Source: Niastella sp.
Lineage (GTDB): Bacteria; Bacteroidota; Bacteroidia; Chitinophagales; Chitinophagaceae
NCBI GenBank assembly: GCA_021154515.1
Contig: JAJKIL010000214.1
Span: 1-10,231 of the forward strand
DNA: 10,231 bases
Direction: 5' to 3'
The notes under the pieces are model-generated. The model ran no database searches and was not told the origin of the DNA. It saw only the letters and a list, made by a program, of their open reading frames with translations. Position numbers and translations under genes: made by a program. How positions within the stretch are numbered: the stretch's first letter is position 1; each line of letters starts with the position of its first letter. This document shows, piece after piece, positions 1 to 6,360 of the stretch.

Positions 1-551
1 CGCAGTGACTGGAAGATCTCATCAATGCTTCCTTCGCCTTTTACTTTGGCCACTTTGTCGAATTTAGCATAGTGGTGAGCGACAATGGCAGTTTTTTGGT
101 CATACTCCAACAAACGCTTGCGGATCACATCCTCATTACGGTCGTCGGGGCGGCTGCTGGTTTTACCTCTGTTCAACAGACGCGCTACCAGTTCTTCCTC
201 ACTTACTTCCAGCGCCAGCACCAGGGTTATTTCACTGCCTTTGCTGGTCAGCAAAGCATCCAGCGCTTCAGCCTGGGCTGTTGTTCTGGGAAATCCATCA
301 AACAAAAAGCCTTTGGCGGTTGGGTTGGCATCGAGGGCAGAGCCGATCATACCAATTACCACTTCATCAGGCACCAGTTGGCCCTTGTCCATAAATGCCT
401 TTGCTTCAAGGCCCAATTGGGTCTCATTCGCAATTTCCTTACGCAACAAATCACCGGTTGACAGGTGGATCCAACCAAATTTTTCAATTAATTTCTCTGA
501 TTGAGTTCCTTTTCCGCTACCGGGAGGTCCAAATAATATAAGATTAAACAT
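1..551 (-). CDS. adk: Adenylate kinase, C-terminus cut by window edge
   Basis: Cytosolic enzyme that interconverts ATP + AMP and 2 ADP, keeping the adenylate pool balanced. Reading the minus strand from the ATG at 551-549 gives 183 full codons with no stop before the window edge. The P-loop GPPGSGKGT is at residues 8-16, the AMP-binding STGDLLR at 31-37, the DGFPRT motif at 85-90, and the short LID with RGKTSSRPDDR at 128-138. There is no four-cysteine zinc LID, so this is the short form, usually about 190 residues; only a handful of C-terminal residues should be missing. It is transcribed away from msrB and starts 27 nt after a TAnnTTTG promoter element. Identification is secure from the motifs. 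Confidence 0.97.
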   Translation of the reverse strand, partial: MFNLILFGPPGSGKGTQSEKLIEKFGWIHLSTGDLLRKEIANETQLGLEAKAFMDKGQLVPDEVVIGMIGSALDANPTAKGFLFDGFPRTTAQAEALDALLTSKGSEITLVLALEVSEEELVARLLNRGKTSSRPDDRNEDVIRKRLLEYDQKTAIVAHHYAKFDKVAKVKGEGSIDEIFQSL

Positions 552-577
552 GTTTAGTTAGTCCCTTTATGAGTCGG

Positions 578-585
578 CAAATATA
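578..585 (-). promoter_or_regulatory. Putative adk promoter -7 element (TATATTTG)
   Basis: On the minus strand this reads TATATTTG, an exact match to the Bacteroidota -7 consensus TAnnTTTG, ending 26 nt before the adk ATG. No clear TTTG is seen at the expected -33 spacing. Instead an inverted repeat ATATTC-N6-GAATAT (600-617) occupies roughly the -22 to -39 region. Inferred from pattern only. Confidence 0.55.
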
Positions 586-776
586 AACCAACCACAGAAA
601 TATTCCCTTTAGAATATGGGCATTCCGATTAAAAATTATTTAACCAGAACCGGGTTTTCTTGCTGCGGATGCCGCAATTACAAGAGGTTCACACGATTTT
701 ATTAATATATTGATCGGGGATAAACAGCGGCACCGGTAAAACCATCGTCTAAACGAAATGTTAAGCTCTTGTAAGG

Positions 777-792
777 TGTCGGTTAACTGACA
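777..792. repeat. Imperfect 16-bp palindrome upstream of msrB
   Basis: TGTCGGTTAACTGACA pairs with its own reverse complement at 14 of 16 positions around a GTTAAC centre. It lies 22 bp upstream of the TACATTTG -7 element of msrB, at about -50 to -37, a plausible place for a dimeric regulator. Function is inferred only. Confidence 0.4.
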
Positions 793-814
793 TCCAAACG
801 GTACCATCGCTACG

Positions 815-822
815 TACATTTG
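815..822 (+). promoter_or_regulatory. Putative msrB promoter -7 element (TACATTTG)
   Basis: TACATTTG matches TAnnTTTG exactly and ends 18 nt before the msrB ATG at 841, predicting a leader of about 12 nt. A -33 TTTG is not obvious. This element also argues against the upstream TTG at 820 as the start codon, since that codon lies inside the promoter. Confidence 0.5.
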
Positions 823-840
823 GGAAACACAATCAATTTT

Positions 841-1431
841 ATGAAACGCTTACTACAGAGCCTGTCACTATTGATGCTGGCCGTGATATTACAGCAATGC
901 TCTTATTCTCAATCTAATACACCGAAAAAAGCAAATATGGATACATCAAAGAAGAACACCGTTTATTCCCGCACCGACTCGTCGAAGGTGACCATCAGCG
1001 ATGATGAGTGGAGAAAGATCCTGCCTGCCGATGTGTACGCCATTGCAAGGGAAAAGGGCACCGAAAGACCCTGGACCAGCAAATTTGAAAATTCAAAGGA
1101 AGTGGGCACCTATTACTGCGCCGCCTGCGGCAACGCGCTGTTTAAAAGCGATACCAAATTCGAGAGTGGTTGCGGCTGGCCCAGCTTTTACCAGCCCATC
1201 AGCAAGGGAAGCATTATTTACGTGGCCGATAATTCGCATGGAATGACCCGCACCGAAGTAGAATGCGGCCGTTGTAAAGCGCACCTGGGGCACGTTTTTG
1301 ACGACGGTCCCCCGCCAACCGGTTTGCGGTATTGCATAAATGGCGTGGTGCTGGATTTTGAGAAAGCCCAGGCCGCAGAAAAAAAGTACAATGAGGCCGA
1401 ACAGAACAAAGAAACAAAAAAGGGTGAGTAA
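841..1431 (+). CDS. msrB: Peptide-methionine (R)-S-oxide reductase MsrB, exported
   Basis: Reduces methionine-R-sulfoxide in oxidised proteins back to methionine. The 196-residue product has a hydrophobic N-terminal signal (residues 3-19) ending in LQQCS, so Cys20 may be a lipidated cysteine; Gln at -1 is atypical for a lipobox, so plain type I secretion is also possible. The MsrB domain covers about residues 48-176: zinc pairs CAAC (Cys93/Cys96) and CGRC (Cys142/Cys145), the GCGWPSF motif at 110-116 whose Cys111 may be the resolving cysteine, HLGHVFDDGP at 148-157, and the catalytic cysteine in RYCINGVVLDF (Cys165). The C-terminus is a charged Lys/Glu tail. I chose ATG 841 because it begins the signal peptide and follows a -7 promoter element; an in-frame TTG at 820 lies in that promoter. 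Predicted location is periplasm or outer envelope, unlike cytosolic MsrB. Confidence 0.95.
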   Translation: MKRLLQSLSLLMLAVILQQCSYSQSNTPKKANMDTSKKNTVYSRTDSSKVTISDDEWRKILPADVYAIAREKGTERPWTSKFENSKEVGTYYCAACGNALFKSDTKFESGCGWPSFYQPISKGSIIYVADNSHGMTRTEVECGRCKAHLGHVFDDGPPPTGLRYCINGVVLDFEKAQAAEKKYNEAEQNKETKKGE

Positions 1432-1442
1432 TAAGCAGGTCT

Positions 1443-1591
1443 GGCAGAAAGCAGACGGCAAAAGGCAGAAAATCGTTTACACTCGAGTCAACTGACAAAA
1501 ATCGGCTTTGCGCAACATATCGATGCTTAACGTGTAACAGCGTTAAGCATTTGATTTTTAAGGAGGTTCTGTCTGCCGTCTGCCTTCTGCC
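1443..1591. repeat. Inverted heptamer arrays flanking a hairpin core
   Basis: Left arm 1443-1470 is four in-phase heptamers: GGCAGAA, AGCAGAC, GGCAAAA, GGCAGAA. The right arm 1571-1591 carries three on the opposite strand: read in reverse complement GGCAGAA, GGCAGAC, GGCAGAC. The 18-nt segments 1443-1460 and 1574-1591 are reverse complements with one mismatch. Between them sits about 100 bp holding the palindrome ACTCGAGT (1481-1488) and a perfect 10-bp hairpin (1523-1550). No ORF of note lies inside. GGCAGAA-type heptamer runs resemble dispersed intergenic repeats of Chitinophagaceae (recollection, not a search). The whole unit could fold as a long RNA hairpin. Confidence 0.75.
1523..1559 (+). 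terminator. Candidate terminator hairpin downstream of msrB
   Basis: Stem ATGCTTAACG (1523-1532), loop TGTAACAG, and stem CGTTAAGCAT (1541-1550) form 10 perfect pairs, followed by TTGATTTTT (1551-1559). The T run starts four nucleotides after the stem and the stem is AT-rich, so it is weaker than the hairpin at 1758. An outer pair AAAAATC (1497-1503) / GATTTTT (1553-1559) could extend the structure and would then sequester the T run. It may end msrB transcription or be the core of the surrounding repeat. Confidence 0.45.
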
Positions 1592-1727
1592 GTTTGACTG
1601 CTTAGGGAGATGTTTACCGAACGCTAAGGGTTAATATTAAATAAAAATCAAAAATCAGGAATATAGCAACCTTATAGCGCAGCCCGATGTTATAAAAGTA
1701 ACGACTGTGGTTCTTTAACCACTGGTC

Positions 1728-1735
1728 TATTTTTG
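1728..1735 (+). promoter_or_regulatory. Promoter-like TATTTTTG next to an inverted repeat
   Basis: TATTTTTG matches TAnnTTTG, predicting initiation near 1741. Directly upstream, GTGGTT-N4-AACCAC (1707-1722) is a perfect 6-bp inverted repeat in the -34 to -19 region, a possible operator. The only thing downstream before a strong terminator at 1758-1787 is about 17 nt of leader, so if active it makes either a transcript of roughly 47 nt or a read-through mRNA for rlmD. Confidence 0.4.
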
Positions 1736-1757
1736 CTTGTAATAATAGCGTGAAGGT

Positions 1758-1787
1758 GGCAGCCCTGTTTAACAGGGCTGCCTTTTT
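1758..1787 (+). terminator. Perfect intrinsic terminator hairpin upstream of rlmD
   Basis: GGCAGCCCTG (1758-1767), loop TTTAA, CAGGGCTGCC (1773-1782): ten GC-rich perfect base pairs followed immediately by five T (1783-1787). This is a textbook Rho-independent terminator on the + strand. The nearest upstream gene, msrB, ends more than 320 bp earlier, so it may instead end a short transcript starting near 1741. It also covers the -33 zone of the rlmD promoter at 1801. Confidence 0.85.
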
Positions 1788-1800
1788 ATTGTCAACAGAC

Positions 1801-1808
1801 TATCTTTG
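1801..1808 (+). promoter_or_regulatory. Putative rlmD promoter -7 element (TATCTTTG)
   Basis: TATCTTTG is an exact TAnnTTTG match ending 4 nt before the rlmD ATG at 1813. Transcription would begin at or within a couple of bases of the start codon, implying a leaderless or nearly leaderless mRNA. A TTG at 1789-1791 is too close to be a normal -33 element. Confidence 0.55.
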
Positions 1809-1812
1809 CGCC

Positions 1813-3243
1813 ATGAATAAAAAGAGAAAGCCGGTGTTACAACAGGTTGCTGTAGAAGATTATGCGGCAGAAGGCAAAGCGCTGAGCAAAATCGACGGCA
1901 AAGTGATCTTTATTGAAGGCGCCGTACCCGGCGATGTAGTTGACGTACAGCTGTCAAAAAGCAAAAAAGAATGGGGCGAGGGGAAAGCCATTCATTTCCA
2001 TTCCCTCAGCCCGGACAGAGTTACCCCGTTCTGCGAACATTTTGGCGTTTGTGGCGGCTGTAAATGGCAAATGCTCCCTTATGAAAAACAATTGCAATAC
2101 AAACAGAATGAGGTAGTGCAAAACCTGAAACGGATAGGTAAAGTGCAGTTGCCCCCCATTCAACCCATAATAGGCTGTGCCGAAACGGCCCGCTACCGCA
2201 ATAAGCTGGAGTTCACTTTTAGCAATCGCCGGTATTTGTTACCCGATGAAATTGCAGCGGCAAAAGACACCACCATCGACCAGGAAAATGCCCTCGGCTT
2301 TCACGTACCCCGCCTGTTCGATAAAGTGATTGACATAAACACCTGCCACCTGATGGCAGAACCGGTGAATGCCATCAAAAACACCATTCGCGCATACGCA
2401 AAAGAGAATAACCTTACTTTTTACGATATCCGTTTTCACCATGGCTGGCTGCGCACCCTCATTGTTAGGGTGGCTACTACCGGCGAGGTAATGGTGAATG
2501 TGTGCTTTGGGTATGACGATGAAAAGGAAAGAGTGCGCTTGTTCGATCACCTGCTGAAACAGGTGCCCGGCATTACGACTTTGTTGTATACCATCAATCC
2601 CAAAAAGAACGATACCATTTACGACTTGGAGCCCAAAGCCTATCATGGCAAAGGATACATCATTGAAACCCTGTCGGCCACACCCGGAGGCGAAAAACTG
2701 AAATTCAAGATAGGGCCCAAGTCATTCTTTCAAACCAATACCCGCCAGGCCGAGCGCTTGTACCAGGTTACCCGTGAGCTGGCTTGTTTAACCGGCCAGG
2801 AAACCGTGTACGACCTGTATTGCGGTACGGGCAGCATCGGGCTGTTTGTAAGCGATAAAGCAAAAAAAATAATAGGTGTTGAAACGGTGCAGGAAGCCAT
2901 TACCGATGCATGGGAGAACGCCGCCCTCAACCATATTGAACATGCGCAATTTTTTGCCGGCGATGTTATAGACGTTTGTACCAGTGAATTTTTTCAACAA
3001 CATGGAAAACCCGATGTGGTAATTACCGATCCGCCCCGGGCAGGCATGCATGAAAAGCTGGTGCGTAAAATACTGGAAACATCGGCGCCACTGGTGGTGT
3101 ATGTAAGCTGCAACCCGGCCACGCAGGCAAGAGACCTGAATTTACTCGACGAAAAATATGAAGTGACCCATGTGCAGCCGGTTGATATGTTCCCACATAC
3201 ACATCATATCGAAAATGTGGTTCAACTAAAATTGAGAGGTTAA
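1813..3243 (+). CDS. rlmD: 23S rRNA (uracil-C5)-methyltransferase, RlmD/TrmA family
   Basis: SAM-dependent enzyme forming 5-methyluridine in rRNA; position 1939 of 23S rRNA is the RlmD target by family, though the exact uridine cannot be proved here. The 476-residue protein has an N-terminal TRAM domain (about 5-62), 4Fe-4S cysteines Cys74, Cys80, Cys83 and Cys178, SAM motif DLYCGTGSIG (334-343), the DPPRAG motif (406-411), nucleophile Cys433 in SCNPAT, and the terminal HIEN with general base Glu467. TRAM plus Fe-S cysteines fits RlmD rather than TrmA. An in-frame GTG at 1750 would add 21 residues, but it lies just before the terminator hairpin and the extension is not family-like; ATG 1813 follows a -7 promoter element and begins MNKKRK. 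It precedes the rhomboid genes by 66 bp. Confidence 0.93.
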   Translation: MNKKRKPVLQQVAVEDYAAEGKALSKIDGKVIFIEGAVPGDVVDVQLSKSKKEWGEGKAIHFHSLSPDRVTPFCEHFGVCGGCKWQMLPYEKQLQYKQNEVVQNLKRIGKVQLPPIQPIIGCAETARYRNKLEFTFSNRRYLLPDEIAAAKDTTIDQENALGFHVPRLFDKVIDINTCHLMAEPVNAIKNTIRAYAKENNLTFYDIRFHHGWLRTLIVRVATTGEVMVNVCFGYDDEKERVRLFDHLLKQVPGITTLLYTINPKKNDTIYDLEPKAYHGKGYIIETLSATPGGEKLKFKIGPKSFFQTNTRQAERLYQVTRELACLTGQETVYDLYCGTGSIGLFVSDKAKKIIGVETVQEAITDAWENAALNHIEHAQFFAGDVIDVCTSEFFQQHGKPDVVITDPPRAGMHEKLVRKILETSAPLVVYVSCNPATQARDLNLLDEKYEVTHVQPVDMFPHTHHIENVVQLKLRG

Positions 3244-3309
3244 AAATAACGATCTCACTGTCTTATTTGTAAAAAAACATCACGAAATTCACGTACTAAA
3301 CTTTGTAGA

Positions 3310-4011
3310 ATGGCTGATTTACGACCGAGGGGTTTGCAGAGTATTCCAATGGTTGTTAAAAACCTACTTATCATAAATGTCCTGGTTTGGATAGCGGAAT
3401 TCACCTTTCCCGGAAGATTTATTGAATTATTATCGCTTCATTATCATAAATCACCCGATTTCAGAATATGGCAGTTGGTAACATATATGTTCCTTCATGA
3501 TCCTTCTGGCATCAGACATATTCTCTGGAACATGTTAGCATTATGGATGTTTGGTTCCAACCTGGAAGAGATCTGGGGCGCCAAACGTTTCCTGATTTTT
3601 TATCTGATCTGCGGCGTAGCGGCCGGATTAATTCAATTAGGTGTTCTGGCTGTTGAAATGAATTACCTGGAGTTCAAATTTCCTCAGGTGAGCGAGGCTG
3701 TTCAGCTGGATTATCAACAACGGGCTGCCGGTATCTGGTACTTTAGTGTATTGGGGGCTTCAGGGGCCCTGAATGGTATAATGGCGGCTTTTGCTTATTT
3801 GTTCCCCAATACCCCGCTGATGATTTTCCCGCTGCCTATACCGATAAAGATCAAATATCTTGTGTTTGGATATTTCCTGGTCGACTTATTCGCGGGCATT
3901 ACCCCCAGCGCAGGAGATAATGTAGCTCATATTGCGCACGTAGGTGGGGCAATTGTTGGTCTGATTCTGGTAATAACAATGAATAAGAGCAACCGGAACA
4001 CCTTTTATTGA
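3310..4011 (+). CDS. Rhomboid family intramembrane serine protease (first copy)
   Basis: Inner-membrane protease that cleaves transmembrane helices; substrate unknown. The 233 residues contain about six membrane helices (near 14-31, 71-86, 93-115, 143-165, 182-197, 206-223). Catalytic features are complete: WQLVTYMFLH (54-63) in loop 1, HILWN (His70, Asn74) matching the oxyanion-site His/Asn of GlpG, nucleophile Ser151 in GASGALNG, and His207 in VAHIAHVGGA. There is an inserted loop at about 117-140 between helices 3 and 4, and only a short polar tail. No Shine-Dalgarno site is seen; CTTTG ends 4 nt before ATG 3310, with TAAACTTTG one base too long for the -7 consensus. A second, divergent rhomboid follows after 115 bp, suggesting a functional pair. 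Confidence 0.93.
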   Translation: MADLRPRGLQSIPMVVKNLLIINVLVWIAEFTFPGRFIELLSLHYHKSPDFRIWQLVTYMFLHDPSGIRHILWNMLALWMFGSNLEEIWGAKRFLIFYLICGVAAGLIQLGVLAVEMNYLEFKFPQVSEAVQLDYQQRAAGIWYFSVLGASGALNGIMAAFAYLFPNTPLMIFPLPIPIKIKYLVFGYFLVDLFAGITPSAGDNVAHIAHVGGAIVGLILVITMNKSNRNTFY

Positions 4012-4126
4012 ACCAATCGCAACTTTAACTACCTGTTGGCTGTTAAATTAGCGGGAAGTCAACGGAAGTGTAGGGGAGTTATTCCAAAGGATCGAATGAT
4101 TTTGTAAATTCACTAAAATTTATTCC

Positions 4127-5053
4127 GTGCTAAGCGAAGATAGGTATAGGAAGAAAGTAGGATTAGGCCAGGAAGGCAACAACCTGGTTTTTTTGATTGG
4201 CGTTCTCGCCATAGTCTTCTGTATTTTCAAATTCATGTGGCTGGTGTACAAGATTGCCGAGAAGGACATGGGAACCTACGACCAGAACATCTTTAACTGG
4301 CTGGTAGTGCCTGGTGACTTTGAAAAAATGATGACCCGCCCCTGGACGCTGCTCTCCTTCATGTTCATGCACAGCGATCCCTGGGATATGCTGGGAAATA
4401 TCCTGTGGCTCTGGGCCTTCGGTTATATTTTTCAGGACCTTACCGGAAATAAAAAGCTCATTCCCCTTTTCATATACGGCAGCTTCGGTGCCGCGCTGTT
4501 TTTTATAGCCAGCTACAACCTGGTGCCTAAACTGGTGCCAATGGGGTCTTCGGTTACCCTGGTAGGCGCATCGGCCGGTATTATGGCCATTGCTGTCGCG
4601 GCCACTACGCTGGCGCCTGATTATCGCATTTTTCCCATGATAAACGGCGGCATTCCCCTGTGGATCCTGACCGTACTGTATTTGGTCATCGATTTTTCCC
4701 TGATAGCAGCGCAAAAGACACCTCCCGGGGCATTTGCTCATATTGCCGGCGCCGTGGTTGGTTTCCTGTTTATTTATCAAATGCGTCGTGGGCACGACTG
4801 GAGTAACTGGATGAATAACTTCTTTGACTGGTTCGGGAATTTATTTAACCCCGACCGGAAAAACTGGAAGAAGACCGCAAAAACCGATCTGCATTACAAT
4901 ACAAAAGGCACCCAGCCATACAAAAAGATTCCCAATATTACCCAGAAAAGGATTGATGAAATACTGGATAAGATCAATCAGCAAGGCTACCGTTTTCTCA
5001 CCGATGAAGAAAAAGATATTCTGAAACGGGCTGCAGAAGACGAAGAATTGTAA
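4127..5053 (+). CDS. Rhomboid family intramembrane protease with C-terminal tail domain
   Basis: A 308-residue second rhomboid. It keeps RPWTLLSFMFMH (71-82), nucleophile Ser149 in GASAG and His205 in AHIAGAVVG, so proteolysis is likely. The position matching the HxxxN of the upstream copy reads DMLGN (87-91), so the first oxyanion-site His is Asp here. About six membrane helices span 20-218. A cytoplasmic tail follows, with aromatic-rich WSNWMNNFFDWFGNLF (225-240), a basic linker, and a predicted helical pair at 272-303 (IDEILDKINQQGYRF, then LTDEEKDILKR) resembling the small C-terminal module of many Bacteroidota rhomboids. The start is GTG 4127: an in-frame stop lies at 4097-4099 and no ATG is available before the first membrane helix. 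It ends 9 bp before the EEP gene, so the two are probably cotranscribed. Confidence 0.9.
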   Translation: MLSEDRYRKKVGLGQEGNNLVFLIGVLAIVFCIFKFMWLVYKIAEKDMGTYDQNIFNWLVVPGDFEKMMTRPWTLLSFMFMHSDPWDMLGNILWLWAFGYIFQDLTGNKKLIPLFIYGSFGAALFFIASYNLVPKLVPMGSSVTLVGASAGIMAIAVAATTLAPDYRIFPMINGGIPLWILTVLYLVIDFSLIAAQKTPPGAFAHIAGAVVGFLFIYQMRRGHDWSNWMNNFFDWFGNLFNPDRKNWKKTAKTDLHYNTKGTQPYKKIPNITQKRIDEILDKINQQGYRFLTDEEKDILKRAAEDEEL

Positions 5054-5062
5054 TTTTAAAAT

Positions 5063-6199
5063 ATGGCCCGGTTTGTTAGAACATTTACAAAGCGGTTATG
5101 CATTATATTGAACGTGGTTATCGCAGGTCTTTTCCTGATAGCCTGTGCCAATGCATGGCTGCATCCCTCTAAATGGTGGTTTTTTTCATTATTGGGACTG
5201 GGCTTTCCGGTGCTGTTACTCCTTTCATTTCTCTTTCTTGTTTTCTGGCTTATCCTCCGGTCAAAATGGGCGATGCTGTCAGCTTTAACACTTCTTTTAG
5301 GCTTTTCAAACGTTCGCGTTTTCCTGGGGATGCATTTCGCCGCTTCCGCTTTCAAACCTGAAAAAGAAAAAGACGCCTTGCGGATAATGACCTGGAACGT
5401 GCATTGGTTCGATGACCATAACAAAAGAATAAAGGAACATAAGGACTACCGCAAAAACATGATTGCTTTTATAAAAGAGCAGAATGCGGATGTGCTGTGT
5501 TTCCAGGAATTTCTGGAGCTGGGAAAATCATTTGCCGCCAGCAATACCAACGCCATTATACAGTTGAATTATCCCTACTATTACCGTGTTATTGATTATG
5601 GCAAAGCGGGTGGCCGTTTTGAGGCCGGGGTGGCCATTTTTTCGCGCTATCCCATTGTTGATACCCAACGGGTACGTTATCCCGATCCCGCCAATTTACG
5701 CGCCGCCGAGAGCCTGATTAGTGCCGACCTGCTGGTAAATGGTAAAAAGATCAGGATCTATACCACTCACCTGCAATCTGTGCTGTTTCAGAAAAACGAT
5801 TACCGCAGCCTCGAGATCATAAAATCGGCGGATGACAGTATGGTAATGGCTTCCCGCTCCATTATAAAAAAATTGCGGCTGGGCTATGCCTTTCGTGGTT
5901 TTCAGGCAGACCTGGTGCGCAATAAACTGGATAGTTGTCCGTACCCGGAAGTGATATGTGGCGATTTTAATGATGTGCCCAACTCCTATACTTATTTTCG
6001 GATAAAAGGCAACCGGCAGGATGTTTTTGTGAGAAAAGGCAAAGGCATCGGCCGCAGTTTTACCGCCATCTCGCCTACCCTGCGCATTGATTATATTCTG
6101 GCCGATAAAAAATTCGACGTATTACAATATAACCGCTCGCTGGTGCCCTGGTCGGATCATTATCCCGTGGTAGCGGATATCAAATTGAAGGAGGAGTAG
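5063..6199 (+). CDS. Membrane-anchored endonuclease/exonuclease/phosphatase family protein
   Basis: A 378-residue protein with three N-terminal membrane helices (about 12-31, 38-64, 69-92) followed by a DNase I-like metal-dependent phosphoesterase domain (104-376). Visible active-site motifs: TWNVHWF (Asn112), QEF (Glu149), GVAIFSRYP (189-197), TTHLQS (His236), GDFNDVPNS (Asp301, Asn303), RIDYILAD (341-348) and SDHYPVV (Asp365/His366), a complete set for Mg2+-dependent hydrolysis. The substrate may be nucleic acid, phosphoinositide-like lipid or another phosphodiester; sequence does not decide. With an odd number of helices, the catalytic domain may lie in the periplasm, by inference. It starts 9 bp after the second rhomboid and has no separate promoter-like sequence, indicating one operon. 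Confidence 0.9.
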   Translation: MARFVRTFTKRLCIILNVVIAGLFLIACANAWLHPSKWWFFSLLGLGFPVLLLLSFLFLVFWLILRSKWAMLSALTLLLGFSNVRVFLGMHFAASAFKPEKEKDALRIMTWNVHWFDDHNKRIKEHKDYRKNMIAFIKEQNADVLCFQEFLELGKSFAASNTNAIIQLNYPYYYRVIDYGKAGGRFEAGVAIFSRYPIVDTQRVRYPDPANLRAAESLISADLLVNGKKIRIYTTHLQSVLFQKNDYRSLEIIKSADDSMVMASRSIIKKLRLGYAFRGFQADLVRNKLDSCPYPEVICGDFNDVPNSYTYFRIKGNRQDVFVRKGKGIGRSFTAISPTLRIDYILADKKFDVLQYNRSLVPWSDHYPVVADIKLKEE

Positions 6200-6303
6200 C
6201 CCCTTAAATTACCTAAAACACCTATATTTGAAGTATGATCTATATCATTTCCCCTACTTGCTGTTTCTGTCGTTTCTGATTCGCCGTTCTGGCGGGATAC
6301 ATT

Positions 6304-6311
6304 TACTTTTG
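6304..6311 (+). promoter_or_regulatory. Putative cysS promoter -7 element (TACTTTTG)
   Basis: TACTTTTG matches TAnnTTTG and would give a leader of about 44 nt before ATG 6361. Another match, TATATTTG, lies at 6223-6230. Neither has a convincing TTTG at the -33 spacing. The 161-bp gap after the EEP gene is consistent with cysS having its own promoter. Confidence 0.4.
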
Positions 6312-6360
6312 CATTTACCGGCTTTATTTTAACTATCATCAGACTGATTAATGAATTTTT

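Noticed and set aside
72..504. Two overlapping + strand open frames of 129 and 139 codons
   Set aside because: They lie wholly antisense to adenylate kinase, whose minus-strand frame has all family motifs; the + frames show no recognisable domains.
820..840. TTG at 820 as msrB start
   Set aside because: It lies inside a TACATTTG promoter element and adds seven residues before a signal peptide that begins naturally at ATG 841.
1592..1740. Possible tRNA or larger RNA gene in the msrB-rlmD gap
   Set aside because: No cloverleaf, T-loop motif or paired acceptor ends could be found; the segment is AT-rich with only the GTGGTT/AACCAC repeat.
1750..1812. GTG at 1750 as rlmD start, adding 21 residues
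   Set aside because: The extension would be encoded by a perfect terminator hairpin and the rlmD -7 element; family members begin near the ATG at 1813.
4163..4795. 210-codon minus-strand frame
   Set aside because: Antisense shadow of the second rhomboid; composition is low in hydrophobic order and no motif is recognisable.
3310..6199. Defence system built from rhomboids plus a nuclease-fold protein
   Set aside because: The EEP protein is membrane-anchored with housekeeping-like context; no nucleotide-signalling, toxin or phage-related partner is nearby.
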